A DNA stretch of 64,000 nt from Mesorhizobium sp. (lineage in GTDB: Bacteria > Pseudomonadota > Alphaproteobacteria > Rhizobiales > Rhizobiaceae), in NCBI GenBank assembly GCA_004017535.1, contig SAJS01000001.1, positions 868,001-932,000 of the forward strand, written 5' to 3'. Positions 36,419 to 45,750 of the stretch are shown here, piece by piece. The notes below the pieces were generated by a model. That model was not told the DNA's origin, made no database searches, and saw only the letters and a list, made by a program, of their open reading frames with translations. Made by a program: the position numbers and the translations under genes. Numbering within the stretch: the stretch's first letter is position 1; every line of letters starts with the position of its first letter.

Positions 36419-36715
36419 CAGCTTCGGATCGCTTATCGGGCCATATCCGTCCAATATCCTCCAGATTTGGGGGGCCTCTAGATTGGGCCCGGGCGGTTGA
36501 GCGATCCCGCTCATCAGATTCTGTGGATCGCTTCGATTCACGAATCGTTTTGCATTAAGTCCATTTGGACTGCGGTCGCGAGAAAGTCCTGGTGGCGAAC
36601 CGGTGCCGGCTTGCTCCGCCGAACTGCGCCTCCAGCCGCGCCTCAGATCGTAAGCCATTGTCGAGGAACATTCTTCTCTCCGCGCTCTTCGGGAGACGTT
36701 TCTCGGGATCGCGGC
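36419..36715. other. Intergenic region without recognised genes
   Basis: These 297 bases separate cytochrome b561 from the interrupted permease. I see no convincing coding frame, box or hairpin. A GGAAC at 36665-36669 has no good GTT partner at 16-17 bases. Confidence 0.5.
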
Positions 36716-38641
36716 ATGTCGATACTTGGATGGATTCTCGGCCGCCGGCTGGCCAATCAGGAGCAGTCGCAGCGCAAGATCGGCGTTTTCGAAGGTGTGC
36801 CGGCCATGGGTCTCGATGGGCTGGGTTCTTCGGCCTACGGTCCGGAAGCGGCACTCACGATCCTGATCCCGCTCGGCGCGGCCGGTCTGGGCTATATCGG
36901 CCCGATCATGGGCGCCATAGTCGGCCTGCTTGCCGTCCTTTATCTTTCCTACCGCCAGACCATTGCGGCCTAGCCCAGCAATGGCGGCGCCTACATCGTT
37001 TCGCGCGAAAACCTTGGCCTCAATGCCAGCCTGCTCGCCGCCTCTGCGTTGATGGTCGACTATGTGCTCAACGTCGCCGTCGGCATCTCGGCAGGCGTCG
37101 GCGCGCTGGTTTCCGCGCTGCCCTCGCTGCACGCCTACACGCTTTCGCTTTGCCTCGGCATCCTGCTCCTGGTGACCGTCGTCAACCTGCGCGGCACGCT
37201 CGATGCCGGCCGGCTATTTGCCTTGCCCACATATCTCTTCGTGGCGAGCTTTCTGGTGATCCTTGCGGTCGGCGTCTGGAAAGCGGGCGTATCGGGCGGT
37301 CAGCCGTCGCCGGCAATTCCGCCGCCGCCGCTGCCGCAGCCGACCGCGAGCGTGAGCCTGCTGCTCTTGATGCACGCCTTCGCCAGCGGCTGCACGGCGA
37401 TGACCGGCGTCGAGGCGGTCAGCAACAGCATGACCGCCTTCAAGGATCCGCCCGTCAGCCACGGCCGCCGCACATTAGCGGCGATTTGCCTGATCCTGGG
37501 GCTCCTGCTCGGCGGCATCGCCTTCCTGTCGGCACGCTATCGCATCGGCGCGATGGACCAGGAGAAGGTCGGCTATCAGAGCGTTCTTTCGCAGCTTGCG
37601 CATGCCGTGGTCGGCGACGGTATCTTCTATTACGTCGCCATCGGCAGCCTGCTGTGCGTGCTCGCGCTTTCAGCCAACACCAGCTTCGTCGATTTTCCCC
37701 GCCTTTGCCGCATGGTGGCTGAAGACGGGTATCTTCCCAGGCCCTTCGCAATGGTCGGCCGCCGGCTGGTTTTCTCTGTCGGCATACTCTACCTCGGCTT
37801 CACCACGGGGCTGCTGCTGGTGGTGTTTGGCGGCATCACCGACCATTTGATCCCGCTCTTCGCCATCGGCGCCTTTCTGACCTTCACGCTGTCGCAGACC
37901 GGCATGGTGCTGCATTGGGTGAGGGCGCTGCGCACGGAAAAGGGCCCGGAGCACGCAGGCCATCGTATGCATCTGGCGGTCAATGCGCTCGGCGGCGCCA
38001 TCACCGCCCTGGCGCTCGTCGTGATCGTCATCGCCAAATTCAGGGAAGGGGCCTGGATAACGGTGATCGTCATTCCTCTGGTGATCGTCCTCCTGCGGCT
38101 GGTGCGGCGCTATTACGACCACCTCGAGGCCGGTTTGCGCGAGCCCGGAGAGCTCAATCTCGGCAACACTCAACCGCCTGTGGTTCTCGTCGTGACCCAG
38201 CAGTGGAACAGGATGGCGGACAAGGCGCTCAGCTTTGCCTTTCAGTTGTCGAAAGATGTCATTGCCGTCCATGTGGCGCGCCTGTCGGGTGAAGAGAGCG
38301 ACGAAGAGCGTGCAATTCGTGGGAGGTGGTCGAATGATGTGGAAGCGCCGGCGAAGGCGGCTGGTCTGCGCCCGCCCCGCCTGGTTCTTCTCAATGCCGA
38401 CTACCGGCTGATGTACGAGCCGTTGCTGAAGGAGATCGGGGCGCTGCGAGGCGAGTTCGGTGGCCGCACCATTGCGGTGCTGCTCCCGGAGGTGGTGCCG
38501 CCCAATTGGTGGCAGTATATCCTGCATACCCATCGCGCTCGCCGGCTGCACGCCAAACTGCTTGAGTTCGGCGGATCGGACATCGCGATCATTTCCATGC
38601 CTTGGTATATCGAGGAACCGAGGATCGAAGCGACACACTGA
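36716..38641 (+). pseudogene. APC-family permease interrupted by in-frame TAG
   Basis: ATG 36716 opens MSILGWILGRRLANQ and the KIGVFEGVPAMGLDGLGSSA start of an APC-superfamily permease with about 12 helices. At 36971-36973 codon 86 is TAG in RQTIAA-stop-PSNGGAYIV. Related proteins usually read YPSNGGAYIV, so Tyr to stop by one base is likely. The same frame then continues for 555 codons with no other lesion. The C-terminal 150 residues are a soluble domain. Internal starts such as ATG 37049 could give only a truncated protein. Substrate unknown. Confidence 0.75.
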
Positions 38642-38701
38642 ATGTTGCCGCTCCCATGATGGAGCCCTTTGGCCAAAAGTTTCGGCCGAGCGACGGAAAA
38701 C

Positions 38702-38727
38702 AGGAACGTTCCTTTTCCTCAGGCATT
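38702..38727 (+). promoter_or_regulatory. Weak EcfG-type promoter before the sigma gene
   Basis: GGAAC at 38703-38707 is followed after 16 bases by CATT, which has TT but not GTT. The GGAAC lies inside a perfect palindrome AGGAACGTTCCT. Possible autoregulation of the sigma factor. Confidence 0.35.
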
Positions 38728-38795
38728 TTCCCTAGTCTGTATCTCATCCACTCCTGTTTGCTGGGCCCGGAAAATTGTCACCCAGAGAGCATAAT

Positions 38796-39356
38796 TTGTC
38801 GAACCCTGACGCCGGTGAGGTCTCCGTCGTCGATCTTATTCCTGCCTTGCGGGCTTTTGCGCGAACGTTCTGTCGGGTGCCCGACGATGCCGACGATCTC
38901 GTGCAGGAGACACTGACCAAAGGGCTTGCCAACCTGGACAAGTTCGAGCCGGGCACGCGGCTGAAGTCCTGGCTCTTCACGATCATGCGCAACACGCATT
39001 ACACGCGTGTCAAGGCAGCGGCCAGGGAGGCGCCCGGGCTGCTTGACTGTGCCTCCAGCCGGCCGATCTCGGAGCCGTCGCAGGATTGGTCCGTTCAAAG
39101 CAAGGAAGTGCATCGAGCCATCCAGAAACTGCCGTCTCATCAGCGTGAGGTTCTGGTGCTGATCGGCGTGCTGGGCGTAAGCTACGAAGAAACCGCTGAG
39201 ATATGCGGTTGCGCTGTCGGCACCGTCAAAAGCCGTCTCAATCGTGCCCGTGCCGGTGTTCTGGAGTTCCTCGGGGAAAGCTCGCCGCAGGCGCTGATCG
39301 AGCGACGACGTCAATTTTCGGACGACCATTGGGATACTGAAGGCGCAAGACGCTAA
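38796..39356 (+). CDS. ECF sigma factor, EcfG-like
   Basis: The 186-residue sigma factor has region 2 (DDADDLVQETLTKGLANLD, then SWLFTIMRNTHYT) and region 4 (VSYEETAEICGCAVGTVKSR). These strongly resemble EcfG/RpoE2, the general stress sigma of Alphaproteobacteria, which reads GGAAC-N16/17-GTT promoters. TTG 38796 with GAGAG upstream is preferred; TTG 38775 is alternative. The anti-sigma NepR and response regulator PhyR usually lie next to the main EcfG copy and are absent here, so this may be a secondary EcfG paralogue. Confidence 0.88.
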   Translation: MSNPDAGEVSVVDLIPALRAFARTFCRVPDDADDLVQETLTKGLANLDKFEPGTRLKSWLFTIMRNTHYTRVKAAAREAPGLLDCASSRPISEPSQDWSVQSKEVHRAIQKLPSHQREVLVLIGVLGVSYEETAEICGCAVGTVKSRLNRARAGVLEFLGESSPQALIERRRQFSDDHWDTEGARR

Positions 39357-39363
39357 GGCCAGC

Positions 39364-39531
39364 CTACCGGCGCTGAGCGGCTTTCAGGACTTTCGCCTCT
39401 CTCATCAACGAGGCCCAATTCACACCGAGCAGGGAAACGAGTTCAAGCGCCTGCGTTTCGGTGATGCCCGTCGTTGCGACCAGCCGCCGAACGAGTTCGT
39501 CCACTTCCGGAGTTCTGCCATCCTGCGCCAT
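39364..39531 (-). CDS. Small conserved hypothetical protein
   Basis: The 55-residue product has an acidic start and a basic end (MREAKVLKAAQRR). It is helical by inspection. AGGAG precedes ATG 39531 and a perfect EcfG promoter lies 24-48 bp upstream. It converges with the sigma gene. It does not look like NepR. Function unknown. Confidence 0.65.
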   Translation of the reverse strand: MAQDGRTPEVDELVRRLVATTGITETQALELVSLLGVNWASLMREAKVLKAAQRR

Positions 39532-39554
39532 CGGGATGACTCCTAACCGGCTAC

Positions 39555-39579
39555 AACGATTCACTTATGTTAATGTTCC
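39555..39579 (-). promoter_or_regulatory. Perfect EcfG-type promoter
   Basis: On the minus strand GGAAC (39579-39575), 16 bases, then CGTT (39558-39555), identical to the consensus GGAAC-N16-CGTT. It is 24 bp before the start of the small gene 39364-39531. Confidence 0.75.
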
Positions 39580-39667
39580 ACCGGTCATGCTGGCACGGCG
39601 ACGGCAGGCACTGCCAATGCCCTTCGGCCCGGTCTCGGAGGAATGCGGCATCCTTGCCGCGACGTCC

Positions 39668-39853
39668 TCAACCGCGCTCAGCCGTCATATCGCCTTTGCG
39701 CTTTTCGATGAGTGCGTTCTGCAGTTCGAGTGCAAGCCTGGTCAGCCGGTCAGGGACCTTCTCCCGCTCGATGGCGGTCAACAGGGACGCGATCTCCTGG
39801 TCCAGGCTCTGGATTGCCTGGGCGCAAAGATCGCGCTGGCTCCGGCGAGACAT
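39668..39853 (-). CDS. Small helical hypothetical protein
   Basis: This 61-residue product has a heptad-like, Leu- and Glu-rich body (IASLLTAIEREKVPDRLTRL) that suggests a short coiled coil. AAGAGA lies before ATG 39853. No family recognised and no promoter motif seen. Confidence 0.5.
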   Translation of the reverse strand: MSRRSQRDLCAQAIQSLDQEIASLLTAIEREKVPDRLTRLALELQNALIEKRKGDMTAERG

Positions 39854-39996
39854 CGCATTCTCTTAACAATAGAGGCCCCTTCAGATCTCACTGAGGCATA
39901 GCCGACCAGCCTTTGCAAGGCGCTCGACGCAAGCTGTGGGATTTCGGGATCGCAGTCTTCGGATTTCGGGGTAAAAGGGGATCCGCGAGCATGCAC

Positions 39997-40215
39997 TCAT
40001 TCCTTAGGCAGACGGTTCGCCGCGTGGTCCTGGTACTGATCGGATTTGATCCGGTTGCCGTCGAGGCCGCGTTGCTCCGTATGCTGCTTCTTGTCGCGGT
40101 TGGACAGAACCTCGTTTTCGCCGACCATGTCCTTTGCGAGCGTCGTCTTCGCTCCGGTTCCGGAGCCCTTGCCCTGGCTGCCGCGGCCCATATGCTTCTT
40201 ACCGCCGGTTGCCAT
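39997..40215 (-). CDS. Small hydrophilic stress-type protein
   Basis: The 72-residue product is Gly/Lys-rich and hydrophilic (MATGGKKHMGRGSQGKGSG), probably disordered, with one Met pair and no cysteine. AGGAG precedes ATG 40215, and an EcfG-type promoter is 44 bp upstream. Its composition and promoter fit a general-stress protein of unknown mechanism. Confidence 0.7.
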   Translation of the reverse strand: MATGGKKHMGRGSQGKGSGTGAKTTLAKDMVGENEVLSNRDKKQHTEQRGLDGNRIKSDQYQDHAANRLPKE

Positions 40216-40258
40216 TGTTCATCTCCTGGGCTGCCCGCGTGAACCTGTTCGGCGACCG

Positions 40259-40283
40259 AACTGCCGCCCGCGCGTTATGTTCC
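40259..40283 (-). promoter_or_regulatory. EcfG-type promoter
   Basis: On the minus strand GGAAC (40283-40279), 16 bases, AGTT (40262-40259). It serves the gene at 39997-40215 and overlaps the end of the methyltransferase gene. Confidence 0.65.
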
Positions 40284-41210
40284 GCCGCCAACGCGGATAA
40301 GGAAGACCGTGCCGTCCCAACTGCCGAAAGGCATTTCGCCATCGACCAAGACGTCCATGCCAAACGCGTGGGCAAGACGGTTGATATCGCGGGAATCAAT
40401 GTCCGGCGACGCCCGATAGGAATAGTTGAGGATTGCCGCCATTCCTCCTGGCCGCAGCACGCGCGCGATATCGCCGAAATGCCGCTCGGCAACACCGGCA
40501 AGCACCAGGTACGGAAAACTGTCGAGAGCCAGCACGCCGTCGAAGCTTTGATCGGCAAAGTCACCGAGATCAAGGCCCGAGGTCAGGCGGAATTCCACAT
40601 TGTCGACGCCGGCGCATCGCCGGCGCGCGATGGCGATCATCCGGGGCGAGATATCGATGCCGACGATACGTCCCGCCATGGCGCCAAGCGCATGTTCGAG
40701 GCGCCCGATGCCGCAGCCGATGTCCAAGATGCGTTTGTGGGTGCCGAGCATGCCTTGCCGTTCCAGCCACAAGGCAATCTCGCCGGTTGTGGCCGAGAGC
40801 CTGTCCTCGTCGCCCAGCGATGACAGCTGCACGCTGGCGGCCGGAGATATGGCGGCCGCCCGATCGAATCCGCCCGCCAGCCGCTCGACGGTCATAGCCG
40901 CCGTTTCGCCTTTGGCAGGGTCATGCGACACGCAGGCAGCGACCCTGCGGACGGCGTCAAAGGCGTCGGCCTTGTCACGCAGCATCGTGGCGATGCCTTC
41001 CAGCCAGCTTCGCCGGGGCACATGGCTCGTGCGCATGTCCAGGGCGACATCCGCCAGTTGCGCCGCGCTGGTCGTCTTGTCGACACAGACGGCCAGTCCG
41101 GCCAGCGCGTTGTCGACGGAAAGGCCGTCCGCCATGTAATCCTCCAGCAGGCGCATGGCGATCGCGCCGGTTTGCCTCGCGAGGGTCACGGCGGCGCGCT
41201 CCGCGTCCAC
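40275..41210 (-). CDS. Class I SAM methyltransferase
   Basis: The 311-residue protein has a class I methyltransferase domain with RILDIGCGIGR at 160-170 and a later IARVLRPGGMAAIL. The N-terminal 120 residues are helical and of no family I recognise. It starts with GTG 41210 inside the 3' end of the GNAT gene, a 25-base overlap, or at a downstream Met. It is the last gene of glycan operon A. Confidence 0.8.
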   Translation of the reverse strand: MDAERAAVTLARQTGAIAMRLLEDYMADGLSVDNALAGLAVCVDKTTSAAQLADVALDMRTSHVPRRSWLEGIATMLRDKADAFDAVRRVAACVSHDPAKGETAAMTVERLAGGFDRAAAISPAASVQLSSLGDEDRLSATTGEIALWLERQGMLGTHKRILDIGCGIGRLEHALGAMAGRIVGIDISPRMIAIARRRCAGVDNVEFRLTSGLDLGDFADQSFDGVLALDSFPYLVLAGVAERHFGDIARVLRPGGMAAILNYSYRASPDIDSRDINRLAHAFGMDVLVDGEMPFGSWDGTVFLIRVGGGT

Positions 41211-42178
41211 ACCTTTCGCGCTGTCCAGCGGTCGTTCGCGCCCCAGCCATATTTGTATCCTTCACGGCCGCGCAGAAAATCGAACTCGCGCGCGCCTTCG
41301 TTGGCGGCTTCCGTGATGGCATGGCCGATCAGGATCGCGCCGGGGCTTTCCTCCGCATAGGCTGGATCGAAACCGCCGAGATAGGCATAGGCTCGGTCGC
41401 GGTGATGAAATCCGTAATAGGCGCCGACGACGGCATCGCCGATCTCGATCGTCAGGCATCGCGCCAGGCCGTTATCGGCAAGCCGCGGCAGTGCCCTGCG
41501 ATGAAATTCCACCGCCAGGTCGGACAGCACGCCCCCGCCATGACCGGCCCAGCGCGCGCCATGCAGCCGGATCAGCCTGTCGAGAAATATCTGCGGATCG
41601 GACTCGCCGCGGCTGACGACAACGGCTCCCCTTCGCCGGGCAGCTCGCTCGGCGCGGCGCAACTGACGTCGTCGTCTCGCCGGAACCGAGTAGGCCAAGG
41701 TTCGATCGCCATCGAGCGGCAGCACGGGACAGGCGGCGTGCGCCGTCGACCGGCGCTCTTGCGCATTCGGCAGCTCAAGGCTCAGCGACATGGCATCAGC
41801 CGGGAGGTCGGGCAGGATCCATTGCGACCATTCGAGCGAGAGCACCGCGCCGGCAATGGCGGCGCCAGCCTCCGCCTCCAGTTCCGGCACGCACAAGATG
41901 TCGAGGTAGTCGCTCAGAGAAATGCCGATGGGCAGCAGGCGCTGACCGCGATCATGCCTTTCGACATAAAGCGGCGCCAGGCCGGCGAGGTCGTCTCCAC
42001 TCCACAATGCAATGGCCGCAAGGTCGCCGGGCGCGAATGTCCGCCACCACGGAATGAGCCAGGCAGGAGACTGGAACGGCGTGGCCGAGATGCTCCGCCG
42101 CCAAAGCCGCCACCAATGCGGCTCCAGGTCCACGAATGCTTTCGCGTCATGAATGATCTCGGTGCGCAGACCGCCCAT
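41186..42178 (-). CDS. CelD/BcsL-like GNAT acetyltransferase
   Basis: The 330-residue protein has the build of CelD/BcsL-type double-GNAT proteins found in exopolysaccharide loci. HYDRGQRLLP-like charged turns lead to a GVSLSDYLDI-type core, and AYAYLGGFDPAYAEESPGA with DFLRGREGYKYGWG near the end match the family's acceptor domain. Such proteins acylate glycans or their lipid carriers. Its start joins the GT4 stop by TGATG. Confidence 0.85.
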   Translation of the reverse strand: MGGLRTEIIHDAKAFVDLEPHWWRLWRRSISATPFQSPAWLIPWWRTFAPGDLAAIALWSGDDLAGLAPLYVERHDRGQRLLPIGISLSDYLDILCVPELEAEAGAAIAGAVLSLEWSQWILPDLPADAMSLSLELPNAQERRSTAHAACPVLPLDGDRTLAYSVPARRRRQLRRAERAARRRGAVVVSRGESDPQIFLDRLIRLHGARWAGHGGGVLSDLAVEFHRRALPRLADNGLARCLTIEIGDAVVGAYYGFHHRDRAYAYLGGFDPAYAEESPGAILIGHAITEAANEGAREFDFLRGREGYKYGWGANDRWTARKVWTRSAPP

Positions 42179-43239
42179 CAGCCGGTTCCCAGCAAGGCGC
42201 GACGGGTGCCAAGCTTCGCCAGCGCTTCGTAAGCATCCATGTAGGATGCGATCATGCGTTCAAGCGAGAAGCGGCGGCGCGCCTCGGCACGGCATGCCTC
42301 GTGGTCCAGGGCTCCGGAAGCGATAATGGCCTTCGTCATCTCCTCGACGTCATTGACCAGGAAACCGGTCCTGCCGTGCTGGACGACATCGGGAAGGGCG
42401 CCGTTCGGGAAAGCGACGACCGGCGTGCCGCAGGCGAGCGCCTCCATCGCGACAAGCGAGCTTGTTTCGGGGGCAAGGCTGGGAATGACAAGGCAGCGTG
42501 CGGCATTGAGCAGCCGCCGCTTGGCACAGAAGCCGAGTGGCCCGAGGAAACGCCGCTGCCGATCGAGCCGGGGGCGGACCTCGTCGGCGAAATAGCGCAG
42601 ATGGGTCTCGTATGGATAGACCTGGCCGGCAATCGCCAGAGGCATGCCAGCGCGCTTGGCTGCCTCTACCGCCAGATGGATGCCCTTTTCGGGACAGATG
42701 CGGCTGAGTACCAGCGCGAAATTGCGGCGCGACCGAAGGTCGTTCAGCGCATCGACATCGACGCCGTTCGGGATAGGTCGTGCAAGTCTCGATCCTGCCG
42801 GCGCCGTCCCGTGCTGCGCCTGCGAGACCGCATGCAGCCACAAGTCCTCGCGTGACGGCGCCAGCACCTCGGGCGGGTACCAGCCGAGTGGCAGGTGCAA
42901 CGTCACCAGGGTTGGGCCGTCGGAAGGCAGATAGGCGTCGAAGTCAATCCCGTGGAGGTGAACGACGTCGATCCGCCAGCGCGCCCGGGCGGCTGCTATC
43001 GCGTCACGATGCGCTTTATAGGCACGTTTCTTCGCCGCCTCATCGAGCACGCCCGCTTCGGCTGGTGTTTCCACCAGGACGCCGGCCGTGCTTGACCCTT
43101 GGCAGGCGACGACAACCGAAAGGTGGCCTTTCTCGACCAGCGCCCGGTCCAGCGCTGACATCACCTGCTCGGCGCCGCCGACCGCATCCGGCCCGACGGG
43201 CGCGAGAGGGTAGGCGACGTTGAGGACAGTCAGTGTCAT
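42178..43239 (-). CDS. Glycosyltransferase family 4
   Basis: This 353-residue retaining glycosyltransferase of the GT-B fold has an N-terminal DAVGGAEQV donor-side loop, the SRICPEKGIHLAVEAAKRAG core and the E-x7-E region PSLAPETSSLVAMEALACG. The donor sugar cannot be told from sequence alone. It lies between the glycosidase and GNAT genes in operon A. Confidence 0.9.
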   Translation of the reverse strand: MTLTVLNVAYPLAPVGPDAVGGAEQVMSALDRALVEKGHLSVVVACQGSSTAGVLVETPAEAGVLDEAAKKRAYKAHRDAIAAARARWRIDVVHLHGIDFDAYLPSDGPTLVTLHLPLGWYPPEVLAPSREDLWLHAVSQAQHGTAPAGSRLARPIPNGVDVDALNDLRSRRNFALVLSRICPEKGIHLAVEAAKRAGMPLAIAGQVYPYETHLRYFADEVRPRLDRQRRFLGPLGFCAKRRLLNAARCLVIPSLAPETSSLVAMEALACGTPVVAFPNGALPDVVQHGRTGFLVNDVEEMTKAIIASGALDHEACRAEARRRFSLERMIASYMDAYEALAKLGTRRALLGTG

Positions 43240-43254
43240 CGTTGATCTGGGGCT

Positions 43255-44190
43255 TCACCATGCCGCCGACACGCGCTGCGTCGTCGCCAGGTTGTCGCCG
43301 ATCGCCGGAGCGTAGCGTCGGATCATGGCCGCGCAGAACTCGGCGAATTCCTCGGGGATCTGGGGTGGGCTTGTGTGGTGAGGCTGCAGGCCGCGATGCT
43401 CCGGCGTGAAGCAGAAGGTGACGGTGACGTTGAAGTCGGCCAGCGCTTCCATCTGGCGGTCGAACCAGTCCAGCGCATTCGGCCGAAAACTGTCGGCCCA
43501 GGAGAGGCCGGTGCGCAGGTGGGTGACACCCAGACGCTCCATCCAGGCAACAGCATCGTCCAGCCGGTGATCCTCATAATGGAACCACTGCACCAGGCCC
43601 ATTTGCGGGGTGTGGCGCACGAATTCCTCGAGCGCCGGCTTGGGCGTGCCGTCCTCGCGCAGCAGGCCCATGTAGAAGTGCCTGTAATAGGACGAGCCTT
43701 CCGCCTCCCGATGGCGCGTCGTCGCTTCCCAGGAGCGCGGCAGATCATAGAGGCTGTACCACTGAACGCGCGGCGCAAGTCCGAGCAAAAGCTCCGCTGT
43801 CCGGCGCAAGCCCCAGACTTGCACCTCCTCGGCGCCAAAGGTCGACACACCGACCTCGCTGACCCACACCGGAATGTCCGCGACCGTCGCGATCTCTCCG
43901 AGCTTGTGGGGCCACTCGTGGATTTGCCAGAGATTCCAGTCGAGCGGAAAGCCATGCACGGCGACCGCGTCGACATGGTCGAGCACGCCGAACTCCTTCA
44001 TGCGCGACATGAACCCGGCATCGATCGGCGAAATGCCGCCCAGCACCTTTGTGATGGCCGGATTTTCCCGACCGATCGCATCGGCCGCCAGGATCGCCAT
44101 TGTTGCAAAACGGCTCCAGTCGGGGTCGAGCTCGGGGTCCCAGTGCGATTTGTTGTTGGGCTCGTTCCAAATCATGGCGGCTTCAATCAT
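43255..44190 (-). CDS. Clan GH-A-like glycosidase, apparently permuted
   Basis: The 311-residue protein has the clan GH-A catalytic pair. The acid/base is Glu10 in IWNEPNN and the nucleophile is Glu112 in PVWVSEVGVS. The NEP strand (beta-4) is at the extreme N-terminus. Segments that look like beta-1 to beta-3 (LVQWFHYEDH, THLRTGLSWADS, VTVTFCFTPEH) come last, ending in MIRRYAP, which would normally precede NEP. ATG 44190 has GGGAGAG upstream. Related proteins are often annotated as beta-xylosidase. Confidence 0.8.
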   Translation of the reverse strand: MIEAAMIWNEPNNKSHWDPELDPDWSRFATMAILAADAIGRENPAITKVLGGISPIDAGFMSRMKEFGVLDHVDAVAVHGFPLDWNLWQIHEWPHKLGEIATVADIPVWVSEVGVSTFGAEEVQVWGLRRTAELLLGLAPRVQWYSLYDLPRSWEATTRHREAEGSSYYRHFYMGLLREDGTPKPALEEFVRHTPQMGLVQWFHYEDHRLDDAVAWMERLGVTHLRTGLSWADSFRPNALDWFDRQMEALADFNVTVTFCFTPEHRGLQPHHTSPPQIPEEFAEFCAAMIRRYAPAIGDNLATTQRVSAAW

Positions 44191-44944
44191 GGGTCTCTCC
44201 CTTCGAAGGATAGACGGCGGCGCTGCCGGTCGGTTCGCCGGACGCGCGGCAGAAATAGACCTCGTCTTCCGGGTGGAGCAGGATCTCGAAACCGGCGCTG
44301 CGCAGCATCGCTTCGGTGCAGGCGCGGTTCGGAATCCACCAGTTGGTCGGGTCGTCCGCATAGCGATGCTCGATGAAGTGCAGCTTCGGAAACTCGGGCC
44401 GATCGAAGAGGTCGCGTGTCCAGAAATGGTAGTTCTGTTCGAGCGGCAGGACTTCGTTGCTGCCCCGCTGCATCGACTGGAAGATCATCAGGTCGCTCGC
44501 GACATGCGCGCGGATCAGGTCGAGCGCCAGCAACGGGTGGCGCAGATGGTAAAGCACGCCCATGAACAGCACGATGTCGAAGCGCTCGCCGAGCGAGGCG
44601 ACATCGTAGACCGATAGTTCCCTGAACTCGATCTCGCAGTCGGCGATCTCGGCGGCGAAACGCGCCTGGGCGAGATAGGCTTGGTCGAAGTCTATCCCAA
44701 GCACGCGATCGGCGCCGCGCTTCTTCATTTCGATCGAGTAGAAGCCTGCGTTGCAGCCGATATCGAGCACCGACTTGCCCGAAAGATCAGCCGGAATGGC
44801 ATCCGCGAATTTGCGCCATTTGATCAGCGGGTAGTTGCCGAGGAAATGATCGGGAGCGGTCTCCACGCCCGCGAGCTCCATATTGTGGAACCACGGCCCC
44901 AATGCGTCGATGCGGCGGCGTATTTCCGTGCTGGAATGCAGCAT
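44183..44944 (-). CDS. TIGR04290-type SAM methyltransferase
   Basis: The 253-residue protein resembles the CmoB-like methyltransferase family TIGR04290, described as linked to glycosyltransferase clusters. The SAM site VLDIGCNAGFYSIE spans 59-72; the downstream LFMGVLYHLRHPLLALD is also typical. The acceptor is unknown. Its stop overlaps the glycosidase start by eight bases. Confidence 0.85.
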   Translation of the reverse strand: MLHSSTEIRRRIDALGPWFHNMELAGVETAPDHFLGNYPLIKWRKFADAIPADLSGKSVLDIGCNAGFYSIEMKKRGADRVLGIDFDQAYLAQARFAAEIADCEIEFRELSVYDVASLGERFDIVLFMGVLYHLRHPLLALDLIRAHVASDLMIFQSMQRGSNEVLPLEQNYHFWTRDLFDRPEFPKLHFIEHRYADDPTNWWIPNRACTEAMLRSAGFEILLHPEDEVYFCRASGEPTGSAAVYPSKGETHD

Positions 44945-44946
44945 GG

Positions 44947-45750
44947 CTAAGCTCCTTCGCCTGGAACGGTTGGCACTGGCGAGCGGTCCCGCGATGCGAA
45001 TGTCGGCAGGGTCCCATCGTCGACGGTATCATTGCTTTCGAGCAGCCTGAGCGCCGTGCGATAGCCGTTGAAGGTACCGACGTCGACATAGGCGGTCCCC
45101 GCCTTGACGCCGTAAGCTTCGCCTCCGCCGGCGAGATAGGCGTTGACCAGCGTGCCGAAATACTCGTCGACGCCGTCGCGCTGGCGCCACAGTGCCGCCA
45201 GTTGATGGAAGACACTGCCCGGCATCTTGAAGGCGCCCCAGACCCAGTTTGTCGCGGCGTCAGCTTGCTTGACCTGGATCTGCTCGACCCGCCCGTTCCC
45301 ATCGAGGACGACGGCGTCGAACAGTTCCGGACGATCGACCGGAAACATCAGGAAGGACAGCCGGTCGTCGGCCAGACGGCAGAAGCCGTCTTCAGGGAAC
45401 CAGATCGTGTCAGGCAGGCCGATCAGGACCGTTTCGTCCGGCGTCACGAGCGGTGCGGCGCGGAAGATCGCGTCGCAAAGGCCAACCGGAGACGGCTGCG
45501 CCACGAAGATCGCCGCGGCGTCGCCATAGCCGGCGGCGTAATATTCGAGGATGTCCGACTTGCCGGAACCGATGATGAAGCAGATGCGGTCGACGCCGTT
45601 GCGCACCATGCGCCGCACCAGATATTCGCTCACCGCACAAGGGCGTTCGGTCTGGCCGTCCAGGCGGCTGCCGACCGGCAGCAGCTCCTTGGAGAAACCC
45701 AGCGGCTGAATGCGGCTGCCGCGACCGGCGGCAGGCACGATGCCAAACAT
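44947..45750 (-). CDS. Sugar-phosphate nucleotidyltransferase
   Basis: The 267-residue NTP-transferase has IVPAAGRGSRIQPLGFSKEL at its start, the nucleotide-binding motif with Lys in the KELLP segment. LIGLPDTIWFP contains the metal-binding Asp, and WVWGAFKMPG is a substrate motif. The G1P-thymidylyl/uridylyltransferase fold is clear; base and sugar are not. In this operon it could activate a hexose phosphate or inositol phosphate. It overlaps the CgeB-like gene by one base. Confidence 0.88.
   Translation of the reverse strand: MFGIVPAAGRGSRIQPLGFSKELLPVGSRLDGQTERPCAVSEYLVRRMVRNGVDRICFIIGSGKSDILEYYAAGYGDAAAIFVAQPSPVGLCDAIFRAAPLVTPDETVLIGLPDTIWFPEDGFCRLADDRLSFLMFPVDRPELFDAVVLDGNGRVEQIQVKQADAATNWVWGAFKMPGSVFHQLAALWRQRDGVDEYFGTLVNAYLAGGGEAYGVKAGTAYVDVGTFNGYRTALRLLESNDTVDDGTLPTFASRDRSPVPTVPGEGA

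Noticed and set aside
38702-38713. AGGAACGTTCCT palindrome as an operator
   Set aside because: It contains GGAAC but a single 12-base palindrome can occur by chance, and the matching -10 is weak; kept only as a low-confidence promoter.
39364-39531. Small gene beside the EcfG-like sigma as anti-sigma NepR
   Set aside because: It lacks the NepR core sequence and is convergent rather than in the usual phyR-nepR-ecfG arrangement.
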